From: Cyathus striatus
Taxonomy: Eukaryota > Basidiomycota > Agaricomycetes > Agaricales > Nidulariaceae
NCBI GenBank assembly: GCA_025738555.1
Contig: JAOVFP010000012.1
Span: 2,728,001-2,792,000, forward strand
Direction of reading: 5' to 3'
DNA length: 64,000 nt
In this document: positions 34,800 to 45,612 of the stretch, piece after piece
How the letters are laid out: every line of letters starts with the position of its first letter
Position numbering within the stretch: the first letter of the stretch is position 1
Notes under the pieces: generated by a model
The model's input: only the letters and a program-made list of their open reading frames with translations
Told to the model about the DNA's origin: nothing
The model's database searches: none
Program-made: the position numbers and the translations under genes

Positions 34800-35760
34800 T
34801 AACTAATATGCGGAGACGCGGAGAGGGGTGGTGGTGAAGGCGCAGTGATATGTGGTGAGGTAGTAGCGGTGGTACATGGTGAGGGAGAGGTGGTGGTGAC
34901 AGCGCGGTGGTACACGCATGGTGAGGTGCTGGAGGTGGCGGTACGAAGAGAGGTAGTGGTAGTGGTACATGGAGGGGTGATGGTGCTGGCGGTACTTGAA
35001 GAGTTGGTGGTGGTGGTAGTATGCGGAGAGGTGGTGGTGGAGGCAGTGCTGTGCTGGTGTTGGCGGTACGAGGAGAGGTCGTGGTGGTGACATACGGAGA
35101 GGCAGTGGTGCTGGTGGTACACGGAGAGGTCATGGTGGTGGTGGTACGCGGGGAGGTCGTGATGGAGGCAGTCATGGTGGTGGTGCTGGCGGTATGAGGA
35201 GATGTCATGGTGGTGGTGGTACATGGAGAGGTCTAAGCCATCCTGCTCCTCTCGTCATCGTTGGGACAACACTGTCTCCCTTCCACACCATCCTACTCTT
35301 CTCTTATCATCGTCAGCACTCATGCCCTCTCCTCTCATCTCCATGCCATCCTCCTCTCTCGTCGTCGGTACATCATGCCACCAACCTCCTTGATGTACCA
35401 ATGTGGTGGTGGTGCTGGCGGTATTCAGAGAGGTTGTGGTGGAGGTGGTGCTGGTGTCGGCGCTGGCAGTACGAGAAGAGGTCGTGGTGGTGGTAGGTGC
35501 TGGCGATACGAGAGGTCATGGTGGAGGTGGAGTGGTGCTGGCAGTACAAGGTGAGGTGCTGGTGGTATGCAGAGAGGTGCTGGTGGAGGCGATACGAGGA
35601 GAGGTCGTTGTCACCATACGCAGAGAGGTCGTGGTGGGGTCAGTGCTGGTGGTGGTGGTGGTGATAGCGGAGAAGTGGTCGTGGTCGAGGCGGTGCTGGT
35701 ACTGGCGGAACGCGAACAGATGGTGGTGGTTGGAGGAGGAGGTACGTAGACATGGGTCGT
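34800..35760. repeat. GGTGGT-rich minisatellite
   Basis: Irregular units combine GGTGGTGGTG, TGCTGGCGGTACG and GAGAGGTCGTGG, with a ~180-bp non-repetitive island at 35235-35395. All frames are open for long runs (His/Ser/Thr-rich minus, Gly/Val-rich plus), as expected for such composition. The plus frame gives RGG-like strings, but no start, intron or flanking domain supports a gene. Confidence 0.8.
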
Positions 35761-36756
35761 CGTCATGGTGATGAGACCGGAGACGGCATGGTGATAGTGG
35801 TGGGAGCGATAGCTCCTATGCCTCCCCCCGAGGAAGCGACAGGAGTGGAAGGGGGAAGGGCTGGAAAGTCAAGGAGGGAGGAGAGGAGGCTTGGGTATTG
35901 GCTGAGGGCTGTTGAGGAAGCGAGACAAGGGGTGAGACGGGAATGGCGTGCTGGTGCAGTGGTAGAGACCACTACCCTGCTGAAATGACAGGGGGAAGGG
36001 GAGCGGAGAAGGGATGAAGGCGGCAGCCATGTCATGCTGAAAAGTCAATGACGTGGCATCGATGCGCGATATGGCAGGGGACGATTGCATAGCCAAAATG
36101 TTTGGACAGGGATGACGGACACCGTCAGTTGCAGCTGTCATCTGTCTTGATGCAGGTTAAGGGGGGGGAAGAGTAGGTGCGTCATTGTCATGATGCAGCA
36201 GAAAGGGAGGGAGGAGGGGCCTGATGCATGACGTGGCGTCGGCGACACCATGGAGGTGGAGGTGGAGGTGGTGAGTGTCGGTGGTAACGAGAATGGGCTT
36301 GAGGAAGTGGCGTCAATGACAATGCTGTATCGTTGTCGTCATTATCGTTGTCGATGCGCAATGGAGAAGGCTAGGTAGGGGGAGGTGAAGCGAGGGACGA
36401 TTAAGGCGAGTAAAGCAGGCGGCTTACCTGATCCTGATGTTTGGCGACGCTGCATTGGCATCGACGACGAATGACGTTGACACTCAATTGTCACGGGTTG
36501 TCCATTGAACGTTGAGGCTGGCGGGTGCTGTGAGGGACGGGTGTTGAGTGCTGAGCGTTGAGAGGGACGGGCGCTGAGAAGAGGGGCGGGCGTTGAGAAG
36601 TGGGACGGGTGTTGAGAGTAGAGAGGGACCGATGTTGATGGGGAAGATGTTGCAGTGAGAAGAAAACATTGTTGACCGAAAAAAACAAATGTAAAAATTG
36701 TTATTTGTGTGGCATGTGATAAGAGCGCAGAACTAGCTAAGTAGAATAGACATTAC
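35761..36756. other. Purine-rich gene-free segment
   Basis: Contains G/A-rich tracts (GGAAGGGG, GGTGGAGGTGGAGG) and, at 36540-36640, a short repeat of GGGACGGGYGTTGAGA-type words. No coding potential recognised. Confidence 0.4.
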
Positions 36757-36841
36757 TAGTTTCATAAGGTCCAATAACCTAGTGGTAAGTATGCGCATAG
36801 TTAGCTCTCCAGGTCTTGAGTTCAAACCACTGTGGGGTACT
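36757..36841 (+). tRNA. tRNA-like sequence (degenerate, SINE-like)
   Basis: TAACCTAGTGGTAAG resembles an A box, and GAGTTCAAACC a B box (GTTCRANNC) ~40 nt later. The acceptor and T stems pair poorly, so it is probably a tRNA-derived relic. It lies ~300 bp from the right end of the 10.2-kb element. A second tRNA-like sequence (39860-39945, minus) sits near a similar subterminal repeat block in the equivalent orientation. Confidence 0.35.
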
Positions 36842-36904
36842 TTTTTATTATTAAATATAAGTAAGAGTAATAAATCTAATGTACAAAGATTCTACCGGAA
36901 ATTC

Positions 36905-37142
36905 CACCGAGAATTCAGGTGGAGTCCAGGTGGAGTCCAGGTAGAGTCCATGTAAAGCTCAGATGTAGCCAACCTGGACTCTACCTGGACTCTACCTGGA
37001 TTCCAGTGCTTCAGTCCAGTAGACTCCACCTGGACTTTACATAGAAAATAGACTGGTCACAATTCTGGCTAGAGTCCAGGTAGAGTCCAGGTGGAGTCCA
37101 GGTGGAATCTACATGGAGTCTACATGATTTCGTGGAGGAGTG
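36905..37142. repeat. Subterminal repeat cluster at the right end of the 10.2-kb element
   Basis: About a dozen copies of GGTGGAGTCCAGGT or GGTAGAGTCCAGGT and its reverse complement ACCTGGACTCTACC, in both orientations, ending in CGTGGAGGAGTG. The left end of the element has the same words at 26945-27055. Confidence 0.8.
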
Positions 37143-37714
37143 TAATGACCTCACTTTTTGTCACTTTCTTCTTCATACAGAATAACTACTGTGAATACTA
37201 ACATACCTATCAGGCCATGGATATACGGCAACATATTCTCTGGAATGATATATGGCACAGTATTGCTAGTTGGGATTGCATACTTCCACCTAGTTGTCAT
37301 TCACCTCAAAGGGAGAAAAGGGCTCAGTACATGGCAATAGGTGTTATCAGCATATGTTGTCATAGCATTCATTTCAAGCACCCTTCAAATTGCTGGGAAT
37401 GTATGACATGTTATGCAAGGTTTAGACTCAGACTTCGACATTGGATGCTATAATTGTCATGATGGATGTCACCTCAAAACAAACTGGATTGAAAATAGTA
37501 GCTTTATTATAACAGCTTGGGCTGTTGATATTCTTAATACATGAGAATTACTATCGAAATAAAAGTAGTACTAGTAATACCATTAACATTACACTGCTAA
37601 TTTTCTAAATAAGTTGAAAAAAAAAACCTGCCCTTGGTCCAGTTCAATGTCTGAACTCGCTCTGAACCTGAACCGGACCACAGAGAACCTGAACTGGACC
37701 CCAACACCACTAGC

Positions 37715-39250
37715 GATTTGAATGAGCTCATTAAGCAGCTCACGAAGCTCATTTTGACAAGCCAGACAATGGATGATGCTCAGAGTGATGATCCGAGACC
37801 TGTTAGTCTGACTAAGGTTGACTTTGATATGTCCCCATATCAGGTTTGTTTTTCCTTTGATTGTGTTGTGCATTTGCTTTTTATGATGATAGCTTCAACA
37901 ACAGCTTCTTGTTGCCTGCGTGCAAATAGAGTCTTAAGCCAACTAGCTTCCGTCGCTTGAAGCTGCACTGATTGCTCGTCCACCCCTTCCACCTACTGCC
38001 CCTGAGAATGAGAAAGATAAGCTTATCGCTGAGCAGGGCAAGACGATCCGGGAGCTCGAGATTGTCATTAGGGGGTATGAGGGGAATCTGGACAAGCCGC
38101 TGCAAAAGGTCAAGGAGGATGTTGAGTGGGAGTGGAAGGAGAAGTTTGATGAGGAGGCAAGGAAGAGGGAGGAGAAGGAGTGGTAGGCAGAGGAGGTTGT
38201 TAAGCAGTTGTATAAGGAGAAGAAAGTTTGTCATTTGCTTCTCGGTGTTGGGCATTGCTAATTGGTTTGGATGTAGGCAAGGAAGCAGCTAGAGGAGGAA
38301 CATCGTGCACTCGCTGTGTTTGTTAGCAAGTTTGATGCTTTAGGACTGGGGCTTGGTGCTGCGCCTGTTTCCAAGCTTCAGCTGCCGAAGGTAATCCCTG
38401 GAGGAGTGGCTATTGCTTTCTCTAAGAGACAGCAAAAGAGACAGCGTCTCTCCCTGTCCTGATGTAGGCAAGGAAGCAGCTGGAGGAGGAACATCAGGCG
38501 CTTGCTGCCTTCGTTAGCAAGCTCGATGCACTAGGGCTGGGGCTTGGTGCTGCACCCATATCCAAGCTTCAGCCCCTGAAGCCATTCCCTGGAGGAGCGG
38601 CTATTGCTTTCTCTGAGAGACAGCAAACGAGACAGCATCTCTCCCTGTCCTCGACCTCTATTTTCGGGTCCACCACTACGAGCACAATATCACACCTACT
38701 TCCTCTCCCATGCCTCTGAGTACTTCTGTACCAATGGAAAGCTCCCCTGTACAGCCCAATCTTTCGTCGTTCCTTGCTCAGCCTAGTCTACTGGACCATG
38801 AGCCGGAATGGCTTGATGGAGAGACAAGCTTTGATTCTATCTTGGAGGTGGAGAATACTATTTTGCCCCCACAACCTATGTTTGGAGTTAAGAAGTTAGA
38901 TATTGGGCCTGCGACCCTGTAGAGTCCTGTGAGGGAGGTGTTGGGCGATAAGGAGAATATTGCTCCTTCTGCGTGGTGATGAAGCACTGGGTGGGAATTT
39001 GGATACTTATTATTAGGGAACTGGACATCTATCTCAAGTTTGTTTTTTGTTGTTGCTTTTTCGATTTGCTGTCTGTTCTTTGTTCAGAATGCTTTGTTGT
39101 ATTTTTATTATGTAGATCTGGAAAATCTACTCTCCATTGAGACTGTCCCAGTGGTTATTGTTGGTCTTGCTCACTAAGAAAAGTTGAAGTAAAGTATATT
39201 GTATGCAGTAGCTGATATTTAGGACCTCATGTATTAATGCATCACTACTC
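37715..39250 (+). pseudogene. Kinesin-like coiled-coil tail fragment, copy B, with internal tandem duplication
   Basis: Best preserved copy. Segments: ELIKQLTKLILTSQTMDDAQ and KVDFDMSPYQ (37722-37840); an intron to ~37890; then ARPPLPPTAPENEKDKLIAEQ, IRELEIVIRGYEGNLDKPL, DEEARKREEKEW (TAG follows where relatives have Ala), a second intron (~38224-38278), then EEHRALAVFVSKFDALGLGLGAAP. The last exon is duplicated in tandem (38275-38465 and 38466-38655). The end reads LLDHEPEWLDGETSFDSILEVEN and VREVLGDKENIAPS with one TAG between. These segments resemble the C-terminal coiled coil of Agaricomycete kinesins; the motor is absent. A GGTCC/GAACCTGAACCGGAC repeat block precedes it at 37630-37700. 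Confidence 0.6.
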
Positions 39251-39859
39251 TATGTGATTGAGTTCCAAGAGTAGCCAGGTAGGAGTCGTAGCTTACACCT
39301 TGATCAATTGCTGTCAGCGACTACCTGAGGGTGCAAATTTCACCTCACAGTTTTGCAGCGCTCCAGTCACTCATTTGACTCTAAGCTGTCATATCGCTCG
39401 TTATCTCTGCTCTTTTCCAAGTTATACTCGCTGAAAATCCCTCCAGAACTTCATCTTAAAGATCTGTTTTCATTGTGACGCTAAAACCTCTGATATACGT
39501 TGCTTTCTACCTTACATACTTACTGTTGGACGGATGTGCAAGCACTTTATGCTCGCCCCCTGTTACATGTGGAATACGCATGAATTCCACCTTTTCACGT
39601 GTACTTCATGTGTACTTCATATGTACTACACTCCACCTCAAATGTATTAAAATCATCAAATTTCCATTCAAATTTGCGATTTTCATACACATGAAGTACA
39701 CATGTACAGGTGAAATACTGAAATTCCACATGGAATTGCGAAGTGAAGTCCACAAGGAATACATGTGAACTAGGTACACTTGTATACTACACATTGTAGT
39801 TACTTGTAATACACTCGCCCGTTACTACTTTAATAAAAAGAAATATTTTAATATAATGG

Positions 39860-39945
39860 CATGATGGGGAGTTGAACCATTGACCATAGCTTTGATTAGT
39901 AATCACATCAAAAGCAACACATTTACAGCTAAGCCATCAAACCAT
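39860..39945 (-). tRNA. tRNA-like sequence (degenerate, SINE-like)
   Basis: Read on the minus strand, TGGCTTAGCTGT fits an A box and GGTTCAACTCC a B box. The outer 7 nt (GGTTTGA and TCATGCC) can form an acceptor stem with six of seven positions paired, including one G-T. The anticodon region is unusually long and partly palindromic, and the T stem is weak. A tRNA-derived element is more likely than a functional tRNA. Confidence 0.4.
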
Positions 39946-40199
39946 ACATTCACATCGACACAAAGGCTATATAATGACCTACGGCACATTTCCACGCGCA
40001 TATGTCATGTGACATATTACTAACACATTGCCAACTCATCATTTCTTGCTTGGTCTTCACTCTCCCATCTCCCACTCTCTCTTCCTCTCCCTTCCTCTCC
40101 CACTTGCCCACTCTCCCTTTCTCCCTCTCCCATTCTCCCACTCCCCTTGACTTCTCTTCCCTATCAAGAGGGTAAACAAGCAAGACAACACCAAAAGGC

Positions 40200-40860
40200 A
40201 CGAGGGCCATGCGCGCAGGGTAGGAGGGGGTGGAGGGGTGGAGGGGTGGAGGGGCAGAACAATGACAAGCACGTAGGGAAGGAGGGACAGAACAGAGACA
40301 AGCATGAAGGGCGGGGACGGCAGGGAAGTGATATACGTAGAGGGCAGCAAAGGTGGGGAACAATGCGCATGGAGGGCAACAATGATGGGGAACAACAAGC
40401 ATGGAGGGCAGGAAAGGTGGGGAGTGATGTACGTGGAGGGTGAGGAAGGTGGGGAACGATGCACGTGGAAGGTGAGGGAGGCAGGGAATGATACACATGG
40501 AGGGCGGGAAAGGCGGGGGACGACACATGTAGAGGGTGAGGAAGGCAGGGAATGACATGTGTGGAGAGTAGGAAAGGTGGGGAACAGCACGTGTGGAGGG
40601 CGGGGAAGGCAGGGAACGACACATATAGAGGGTGGGGGATGACACACATAGAGGGCAAGGAAGGCAGGGAGCAACAAGCACATGGATGGTGGGGAAGGTG
40701 GGGAACGACACGCATGGAGGGCGGAAATGGCAGGACGATGACAAGCACACATAGCGTGTTGGGAAGGGAGACAATAATAGCGAGGGGGGAGAACGTTGGT
40801 GATGACAAGTGGGCAGGGCAGGGAAACGATGAGCAGGCAGGGCGGAGGGTGGGGCACGAC
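40200..40860. repeat. GC-rich minisatellite, ~35-45 bp irregular units
   Basis: About 15 units of the form GGAGGGCGGGAAAGG / GGCAGGGAACGACAC with variable spacers. Long Pro/His/Ser-rich minus-strand ORFs through it are composition artefacts. Inside element B. Confidence 0.8.
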
Positions 40861-41549
40861 ATCACATGACTATTAAATAATAATAGTTGTATTTAAATAG
40901 TTTGAATTATAACATTATTTTTAAATATTTTGAGTGAAGTACACATGGATTCCACATGTACAATTCCATGTGTAGTTCACTTTCTTCATAGCTAAATTCA
41001 CCTTCTGAATCAAGTTTTTTGAGAAGTGGAATTCACATGTACTTCATGTGGAATTAGGTGAAGTGCATGTGGAAATTTTACAATTAATTGTATTTTTGTG
41101 AAGTACACATGTAGTTCACATGGAAATGTGTACTACACATGGAGTACACATGTATAGGTGGGTGAGTGGAAAGTACTGGGATGTGCCAATCAGTATAATC
41201 CTGACTACCCCTTTCATTCGAATTCCTGCTTGTAGTCCTATGATACAAGCTCTTTCTGACGTCCAAGGTCGAGCTCAGGATGACTCTACATCATCATGTC
41301 CTACAAGAGATCTGACACTTTTATCATATGCAAGGATACATCCTTAGTCATGAGTCTGTCCTCTGGTAAAGGGGCTGGCGGGTGGGCAGACATCGAGGTC
41401 ACAAAGTAGTTACATTGACATGGGCTACGAGTGGTAGTTTGCGAGGTTGAATCTGTGTAGGCGCAACATCAACGCTGTCACCATGAGCTAAGCGCAGAAA
41501 GAATCATACAAGCACACGTCTGTCATCCAAGACGTCTTCGACTCCCAGG

Positions 41550-43760
41550 CCTCAATTGCCTTCTCCAATTGCAACAAGAGATCCGCCACTGCCACATGCA
41601 TGCATAACTATATCCTCATCAAAATGAGTCTGTCTCCTCAGGAAGTCCTGCGTCCAATCAGAAAGTTTCGTCAAGGCACCTGGAATGGAGATCGCATCAG
41701 GGGGGTGATTGGGGAAGTTCAAACTAACGAAACAGTCATTACAAGATGCTATGTGCATCAGGCGAAGATAGTACATGCTTCAGCATCGACAACAGGGTGG
41801 TATGTGGGGTCCATGCTGGGTGGTTATAATATTCTGCATGGCAGGTTCGGAAGAGGGGTTGTAATGTGTAAGGTAGAGCTAGAGATGGTGCAGCTTGAGA
41901 TGCAAGCGAGTGTGTACTATGAGGCAAGTGTAGGCATAAGTAGGGCATACAGAAAAAGAGGTGAATGAAACACACCTGCTATGTTCAAGGTAATGCAACT
42001 TCAGCACACCCAATGCAGTAAGTTTTACAATTGTCGATGCGAGTGAGTAAGAACATTATCCTGTGATAAGACAAAGAGTTAATGAGCACAGTGTCACTAG
42101 ATATGGTGATCTTTATTATAATCTACTGTAATTACAGTAGGAACATTATGTATACTTGACTGTAGTTACAGTGTATGTACTTACATAATTAACAGTAAAC
42201 TAGACACTACATCAACACGTGTACCTGATAGATCTGGACATGCCACACAAATTGCCGCAATGAGCACCTGCACATACACCTACACACAGTAGAGTGCGCC
42301 CTCGAGGCTCGAGGCTTGTGTTCAAACTTCCCAACAGTTCTAAATAAGATCTGCATAATTAGCTTCCACCCACATTATTAATATGAACCTTGGAGCATTA
42401 TTTGTACATTTAATATGTTTTCAATTTGTAGATATGGTTTCCAAAAATGTGAAATTTCTTTATTTTAGATATAACTTTGTTAATTGATTGCATTATGTCT
42501 GACAAGCAATAAATACAATACTAAATTTGATTAATATTTTATTCCTATCTATAAAGGCATATGCAATATAGAAATAAAGAGGGGCAGGGGTGTAATGGGA
42601 ATAGGGCGGGGTTGTTAGACGGCAGGGTGGAATCCTCTCATTGGGGTCTGGGAATATCCAAGACAAGATTACCTTCAAAGTTCGAAGATATCAGTGATAG
42701 ATGTCTTCACGTGATATGTATCACCCATCACTCCAGATGCTGTATCATACAGAGATTTGAGAAAAATGAAAACAATCAACTTACAGCCATTCTTTGAATA
42801 AAATGTCCGATAAAATCAACAAATTGTATGATATTTGAGTTATAGAAAGGTAATAATGTGACCTGTAGGTGCTATAGGACTACTTTGAGTTTCAGTCTGA
42901 TGAGACCTAAAAGTCTTATGAAAAGATTGCTTTAATGCATGTGGAACTTCGGTAAAACAGATGCTGAGTACTTACCTAGGTAGCTCACAAGTTAGTTAGA
43001 TGCTCATAATAGTATGTCTACTCATATCTTTTATTAATTGTAACCGCCATAGTATAGAATGTATCAATATACATTGATACTATTGGTTTCATTTATTCTT
43101 GATAGCAAAAAAATAAACATTCTTTTTGTTTAGAGATGCTAAAGCATTGATTCAGGATTATATTAGTACCAATTTAAATATAGTAGTACACTGTGCATTT
43201 ACAAAGGGATGTGCTGATCTACAGAATATAGTGTTATCTGTTATTTCTAATTCTACCATATGTTTTTATTTCAGTTAAAGGAGAAAACCACATGAAGGTT
43301 TAAAGAAGCACTGAAAATGTAATCAACCCCAACCCAGCAAATGAAACCTATTTATTTGGGAAATATTGCGCATTGGGCGGGAGAAGATGTGATTAATAAT
43401 TGGTTGCTAATGATGTATATGCATCAGCTTCTAGGAACACGTGTATCAGCACACTTAGAAATGGTCTCATTATGCTTAATATAACAGGCTGCCACTATAA
43501 CTACAGTGATGTATACATAACCATTCCACTGTAATTGCAGTGAGATTATGCATAAAAATCACTGTATGGCCTGACAGCATTGATATATGATGAGGCAGTG
43601 AAAGTTGAAATGGAAAGATGTTGAATGACTATATATAAACAGTGAAGAAGAAATGAAGAGCAGAGAAGAGAAAGCACCTGCTTTAGTTGTACCTGATAGC
43701 ACCTTCTTTTCCTTCTCTACTCCCTCACAAATATGGATACTGCAACCTTGTTGTCTGTAA
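41550..43760. repeat. Duplicated segment matching 6640-7420, interrupted by an insertion
   Basis: 41550-42095 and 43590-43760 align in order with the 6.6-kb copy. Matching anchors include GAGATCCGCCACTGCCACAT against AAGATCCGCCGCCACTTCCA and AATGAGCACAGTG against AGTGAGCACAGCG. The intervening ~1.48 kb is absent from the 6.6-kb copy. No product recognised; frames are broken. Confidence 0.5.
42097..43577. mobile_element. ~1.48-kb insertion with CTGTAATTACAGT subterminal repeats
   Basis: The boundary is inferred from the empty site at ~7180. The left end has TGATCTTTATTATAATCTACTG and the right end, read inwards, GTGATTTTTATGCATAATCT then CACTGCAATTACAGTGG, so the termini are loosely inverted. 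ACTGTAATTACAGT-type palindromes occur at both ends. No ORF. Target duplication not resolved. Confidence 0.45.
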
Positions 43761-44242
43761 CTTGCAAAGAGGACTGAACAATGGCATGTATGTGAGCACC
43801 TTGACTCAACTCAATTCAATTCCATATCCTCCTAGGCCACTTGAACAGTAGGGCCTACATCACATCTTTCTCATGCATGTGTTCAAGTACAATGTACCTT
43901 GCATGCCAGAGGTAAAGTCTACTCATACAGTGCTTTCAAGATCTGAGTAGGATCATTGTGAAGCATTGTGGATGTATGAATGGTATGGGTAGGCTCTGTG
44001 CTCTGTGGGAGGAGTCAGGACACAGCTGCCTGTGCACATTGACAACAATGTGTTTCTTCACTATGATTCTATGCACAACACCAACCATGGTCTGTTCAGT
44101 CCTCTTTGTGGTCAATGTAGCATTGGAGTAAAGAGCAGAGATGGCATTGGACATGGGCCTGGACTATAAGAACAATCTACATGAAAGCATAAGCTTTGTA
44201 AGGGGTGTATGAGCAGAGCTGGTATGGGGGCTGGGAGTACTA

Positions 44243-45435
44243 CAGTCCATGACAAGCAAAGTCCACCAATTTTATTACAGTACAAAAATGATTTTTTTAG
44301 GACAAACTAATTACAGATTCAGATTCAGAAAGTCAAAATACATACAAAAATGATGTTTTTAAGAAATTCCCATGATAAAATAGGTTTGCCAAATTTTTTG
44401 GCAAAAAAATCAACATCTTACATGACCTATTTTAGGATGAAATAGCTTCAAGTGTCATCATGGCCCAATTGGAGGCTTCATGGTATCAGTGCTGCTTCCT
44501 CACAGCCCATTCTGCTGCTTCACCTGTTAAACCATGTCTATAAGCACTTATGAATCACCATGTTCAGTTAATAAAATGGCAAATAACATCCAGAGAACAA
44601 GCATCTAAGTTTAGACTTGCTCATGACATCAGGACCTTTTACATATGACTTTGGATGATCTGAATAGGACTTATTTTAGTTCAAAGTCATATCCAAAAAG
44701 TGTAATTACCTATTCTTCAAGCTATGCTCTCTTGAACTTTGGAGGAATCCAGTCACTGTCATTGGGATCATTATCTAAAGCCATATCTGCAAGCTTCTTT
44801 CCAAACTCTCATCTGCTACATGATTTCAGTCAAGCTCAAAGGTATCCTCCTCCAAAGCAATGTCCTCCAGATCCTCATCTGAGCAGTAAGGGTCTTGAAG
44901 TAATTCACCATCCTCACTGAATAGCTGTGGTTTAGACACACTTATAGATCCCCCACTGATCACATCACTGATCACATTTTCAGGACTTGTATTGGGCTCT
45001 GGGGAGGATGTATTAGTGACAGGTAGTGGGGAGGACCTTTGAAGATTAATTCTTGATTGATTATTGTGAAGTCCACTTGTATTTCAGCTCTTTTTCTTGG
45101 GTCAACCTCTGGGCATGGTGGTTAGAAAGATGAATTTTTGGTGCCCATTGAGGTGATTCAGGGGCTTATATTTTTGTGGAATCATATCACAATCAATGAA
45201 AGGATGCTAAAAATACATTTTTGGTGATTTATACTATTTTCTATGGCCAAGTGCCAAATTTTTGGGTCAAAAAATTAAAAAATCATAAATTGAAAAATTG
45301 GCTCATGGAATCTTAATTAATACATTGTAACTATGCTATTCCGACGATTTTTGGAGTTTAAAACTTATTTGTCATTGCTGAAAAATTTACTTAAGTTTGC
45401 TCAAAAAATTAGCAGGCCTTGCTTGTTGCTGACTG
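44243..45435. mobile_element. ~1.2-kb TIR element carrying an AT-hook ORF relic
   Basis: The left end CAGTCCATGACAAGCAAAG and the right end read inwards, CAGTCAGCAACAAGCAAGG, are imperfect inverted repeats extending to AATTTT. TACT lies outside both ends (TACTA left, TACTT right). Contains a degraded minus-strand ORF, see next entry. Confidence 0.5.
44400..45116 (-). pseudogene. Degraded transposase N-terminus with AT-hook-like start
   Basis: From ATG at 45116 the frame reads MPRG, TGA (45104-45102), PKKKS, TGA (45086-45084), NTSGLHNN, then ~75 open codons with an acidic segment (DPYCSDEDLEDIALEED). Both TGA codons fall where Arg would complete an AT-hook (PRGRPKKKSR). Further on, DNDPNDSDWIPPK and KGPDVMSK appear in broken frames. 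This layout is seen in some fungal DDE transposase genes, but the family is not certain and no catalytic motif remains. Confidence 0.45.
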
Positions 45436-45612
45436 TACTTGGATCCTAAAAGCACAATATCAGTGGTCCCTACCTCTGGCATACAAAATGCATTGTACTT
45501 GAACACCTGTGTGAGGAGGGTGTAACATAGGCCCTATTGTTCAAGTGGTCTAGGAGGATGCAGAATCAAGCTGAGTCATGTTGGAGGTGCTCACATATGT
45601 GCACATTGTTCT

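Larger units (their letters stand above)
26932..37142. mobile_element. ~10.2-kb KDZ-type composite element with cargo
   Basis: The left end CACTCCTCCACGAGATCA and the right end read inwards, CACTCCTCCACGAAATCA, agree over ~40 bp with about five mismatches and continue into clustered GACTCCAGGT words on both sides (26945-27055; 36910-37125), as expected for transposase-binding subterminal repeats. Enclosed are a KDZ pseudogene, two minus-strand ORFs, a hairpin array, a CpG-rich block (30.33-31.55 kb), a minisatellite and a tRNA-like sequence. I could not find a clean target duplication, so it might be two nested or adjacent elements sharing the same termini. Confidence 0.55.
39590..41165. mobile_element. 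Repeat element B: GAAGTACACATG subterminal repeats enclosing a minisatellite
   Basis: Both flanks (39590-39780 and 40930-41160) are packed with variants of GAAGTACACATG and TTCCACATG in both orientations. Between them are a tRNA-like sequence (minus) and a GC-rich minisatellite. The arrangement parallels the right end of the 10.2-kb element. Exact ends were not fixed: ACTCCACCT on the left and CACTCACCCACCT read in from the right are candidate termini. Confidence 0.45.
43776..45612. repeat. Inverted repeat, ~150-bp arms 1.5 kb apart
   Basis: 43776-43925 and 45455-45612 match in inverted orientation (GTGAGCACC, CCTCCTAGGCCACTTGAACA, GTGTTCAAGTACAATG, GCCAGAGGTA on the left; their complements on the right). 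They bracket the element 44243-45435. They could be TIRs of an older element or an inverted target region. Confidence 0.65.

Noticed and set aside
34700..35771. Long His/Ser/Thr-rich (minus) and Gly/Val or RGG-rich (plus) open frames
   Set aside because: All follow from the GGTGGT minisatellite, which is open in most frames; no start context, intron or flanking domain.
26932..37142. A TET/JBP dioxygenase gene as KDZ cargo
   Set aside because: Such genes accompany KDZ elements in some fungi, but no HxD..H iron-binding pattern or related segment was recognisable in either cargo ORF.
39950..40869. Overlapping 230-270 codon Pro/Ser/His-rich minus-strand ORFs
   Set aside because: Three overlapping frames are open at once because of the GC-rich tandem repeat; composition artefact.
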